A stretch of 64,000 bases of DNA from assembly GCA_964017195.1 (NCBI GenBank), contig OZ024890.1:20779701-20843700 (forward strand). Direction: 5' to 3'. This DNA comes from Siderastrea radians (Eukaryota > Cnidaria > Anthozoa > Scleractinia > Rhizangiidae). The translations under genes and the position numbers were made by a program. Below the pieces are notes generated by a model. It searched no databases and was not told the DNA's origin. It saw nothing but the letters and a program-made list of their open reading frames with translations. This document shows positions 63,640-64,000 of this stretch, one piece after another (positions within the stretch are counted from its first letter, which is position 1; each line of letters begins with the position of its first letter).

Positions 63640-64000
63640 ATGAATTGCAATGAAGATATTCACAATTACTTGAAAGAATCAGAAGTTGTTTGTCCTTTTT
63701 GTGACCAGCAAATAGATTCTGCCAGAAAACCGAAAGATGATAAATGCTGTGATAATCAGTATATTATTAACGACGATGGGATGTTAGCATGTTTAAGTTG
63801 TGGTGTAGTACAAGGATATAATTATGTGAAAGAATATGTTAATTTTTATGAGAACAGACATAAATTTATAAGAAAATCTGTTTACCATCGAGAGTACCAC
63901 ATCAACAACATATTACTTGATATCAAAGAAAAATATAATATTGAAATATCAAACTGTCAGAAACATAAGATTGATGCTATATATGTCGAGATAGGTAAGG
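63640..64000 (+). CDS. VLTF3-like zinc-ribbon protein, N-terminal 120 residues (continues past window)
   Basis: Open from ATG at 63640 to the window end without a stop (120 codons seen). The N-terminal part has Cys pairs that could bind zinc: C18-PF-C21, C36-C37 and C51-LS-C54-G, the last followed by VVQGYNYV, as in TFIIB-type ribbons. Next comes KSVYHREYHINNILLDI (79-95), resembling the conserved Tyr/Arg/His-rich block of the VLTF3 late transcription factor family of large DNA viruses, and an IDAIYVEIGK stretch. The family assignment is from motif layout, not alignment. The last bases, ATAG then GTAAGG at 63995, also resemble a splice donor, so a spliced host gene or a domesticated copy cannot be excluded. 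Partial; no attempt is made to extend it. Confidence 0.55.
   Translation, partial: MNCNEDIHNYLKESEVVCPFCDQQIDSARKPKDDKCCDNQYIINDDGMLACLSCGVVQGYNYVKEYVNFYENRHKFIRKSVYHREYHINNILLDIKEKYNIEISNCQKHKIDAIYVEIGK

Overview
This is a eukaryotic, intron-rich, AT-rich animal sequence. It is most likely an anthozoan cnidarian, probably a stony coral. The evidence is five recognisable host genes with 5-21 exons, TATA promoters and AATAAA signals, and introns full of non-autonomous elements of types common in cnidarian genomes (tRNA-derived SINEs, foldback MITEs, Penelope and hAT relics). The species cannot be fixed from this window alone.

Layout. 1-10,427: two beta-tubulin genes in tandem on the minus strand; copy A is cut by the window start and copy B is complete (447 aa). 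A nested MITE and a foldback element lie between them. 10,936-18,996: NUDCD1 on the plus strand (6 exons, 582 aa), divergent from tubulin B. 22,580-42,130: SACM1L/SAC1 phosphoinositide phosphatase on the minus strand (21 exons, 600 aa). 42,321-55,634: RPRD1 (CREPT/p15RS family) on the plus strand (7 exons, 310 aa), divergent from SAC1 across only 190 bp, so the two probably share a promoter. All exon junctions of these genes were rebuilt by hand and the reading frames close exactly; one NUDCD1 intron uses a GC donor.

The largest RPRD1 intron holds a Penelope-like reverse transcriptase relic, then two nearly identical 1.98-kb terminal-inverted-repeat elements in direct tandem. Each carries a degenerate telomere-like AACCCTA array. 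The pair is bracketed by inverted ends of a separate foldback family. The preceding RPRD1 intron holds an hAT transposase relic.

55,635-62,704 has no recognised host gene. It holds SINE and MITE copies, a GC-rich foldback element and a 2.3-kb element with roughly 100-bp inverted repeats. The last 1.2 kb differs in character: it is very AT-rich and compact, with two intronless divergent reading frames 89 bp apart. One encodes an orphan protein made of two related halves. The other (open at the window end) encodes a zinc-ribbon protein resembling the late transcription factor VLTF3 of nucleocytoplasmic large DNA viruses. A 35-bp hairpin lies between the 2.3-kb element and this segment. An endogenised large-DNA-virus segment, or another virus-like mobile element, is the most interesting reading of the window, but the evidence stops at the edge.

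Functionally the host genes are housekeeping: microtubules (tubulin), an HSP90/NudC-type co-chaperone (NUDCD1), ER/Golgi PI4P turnover (SAC1) and RNA polymerase II CTD binding (RPRD1).
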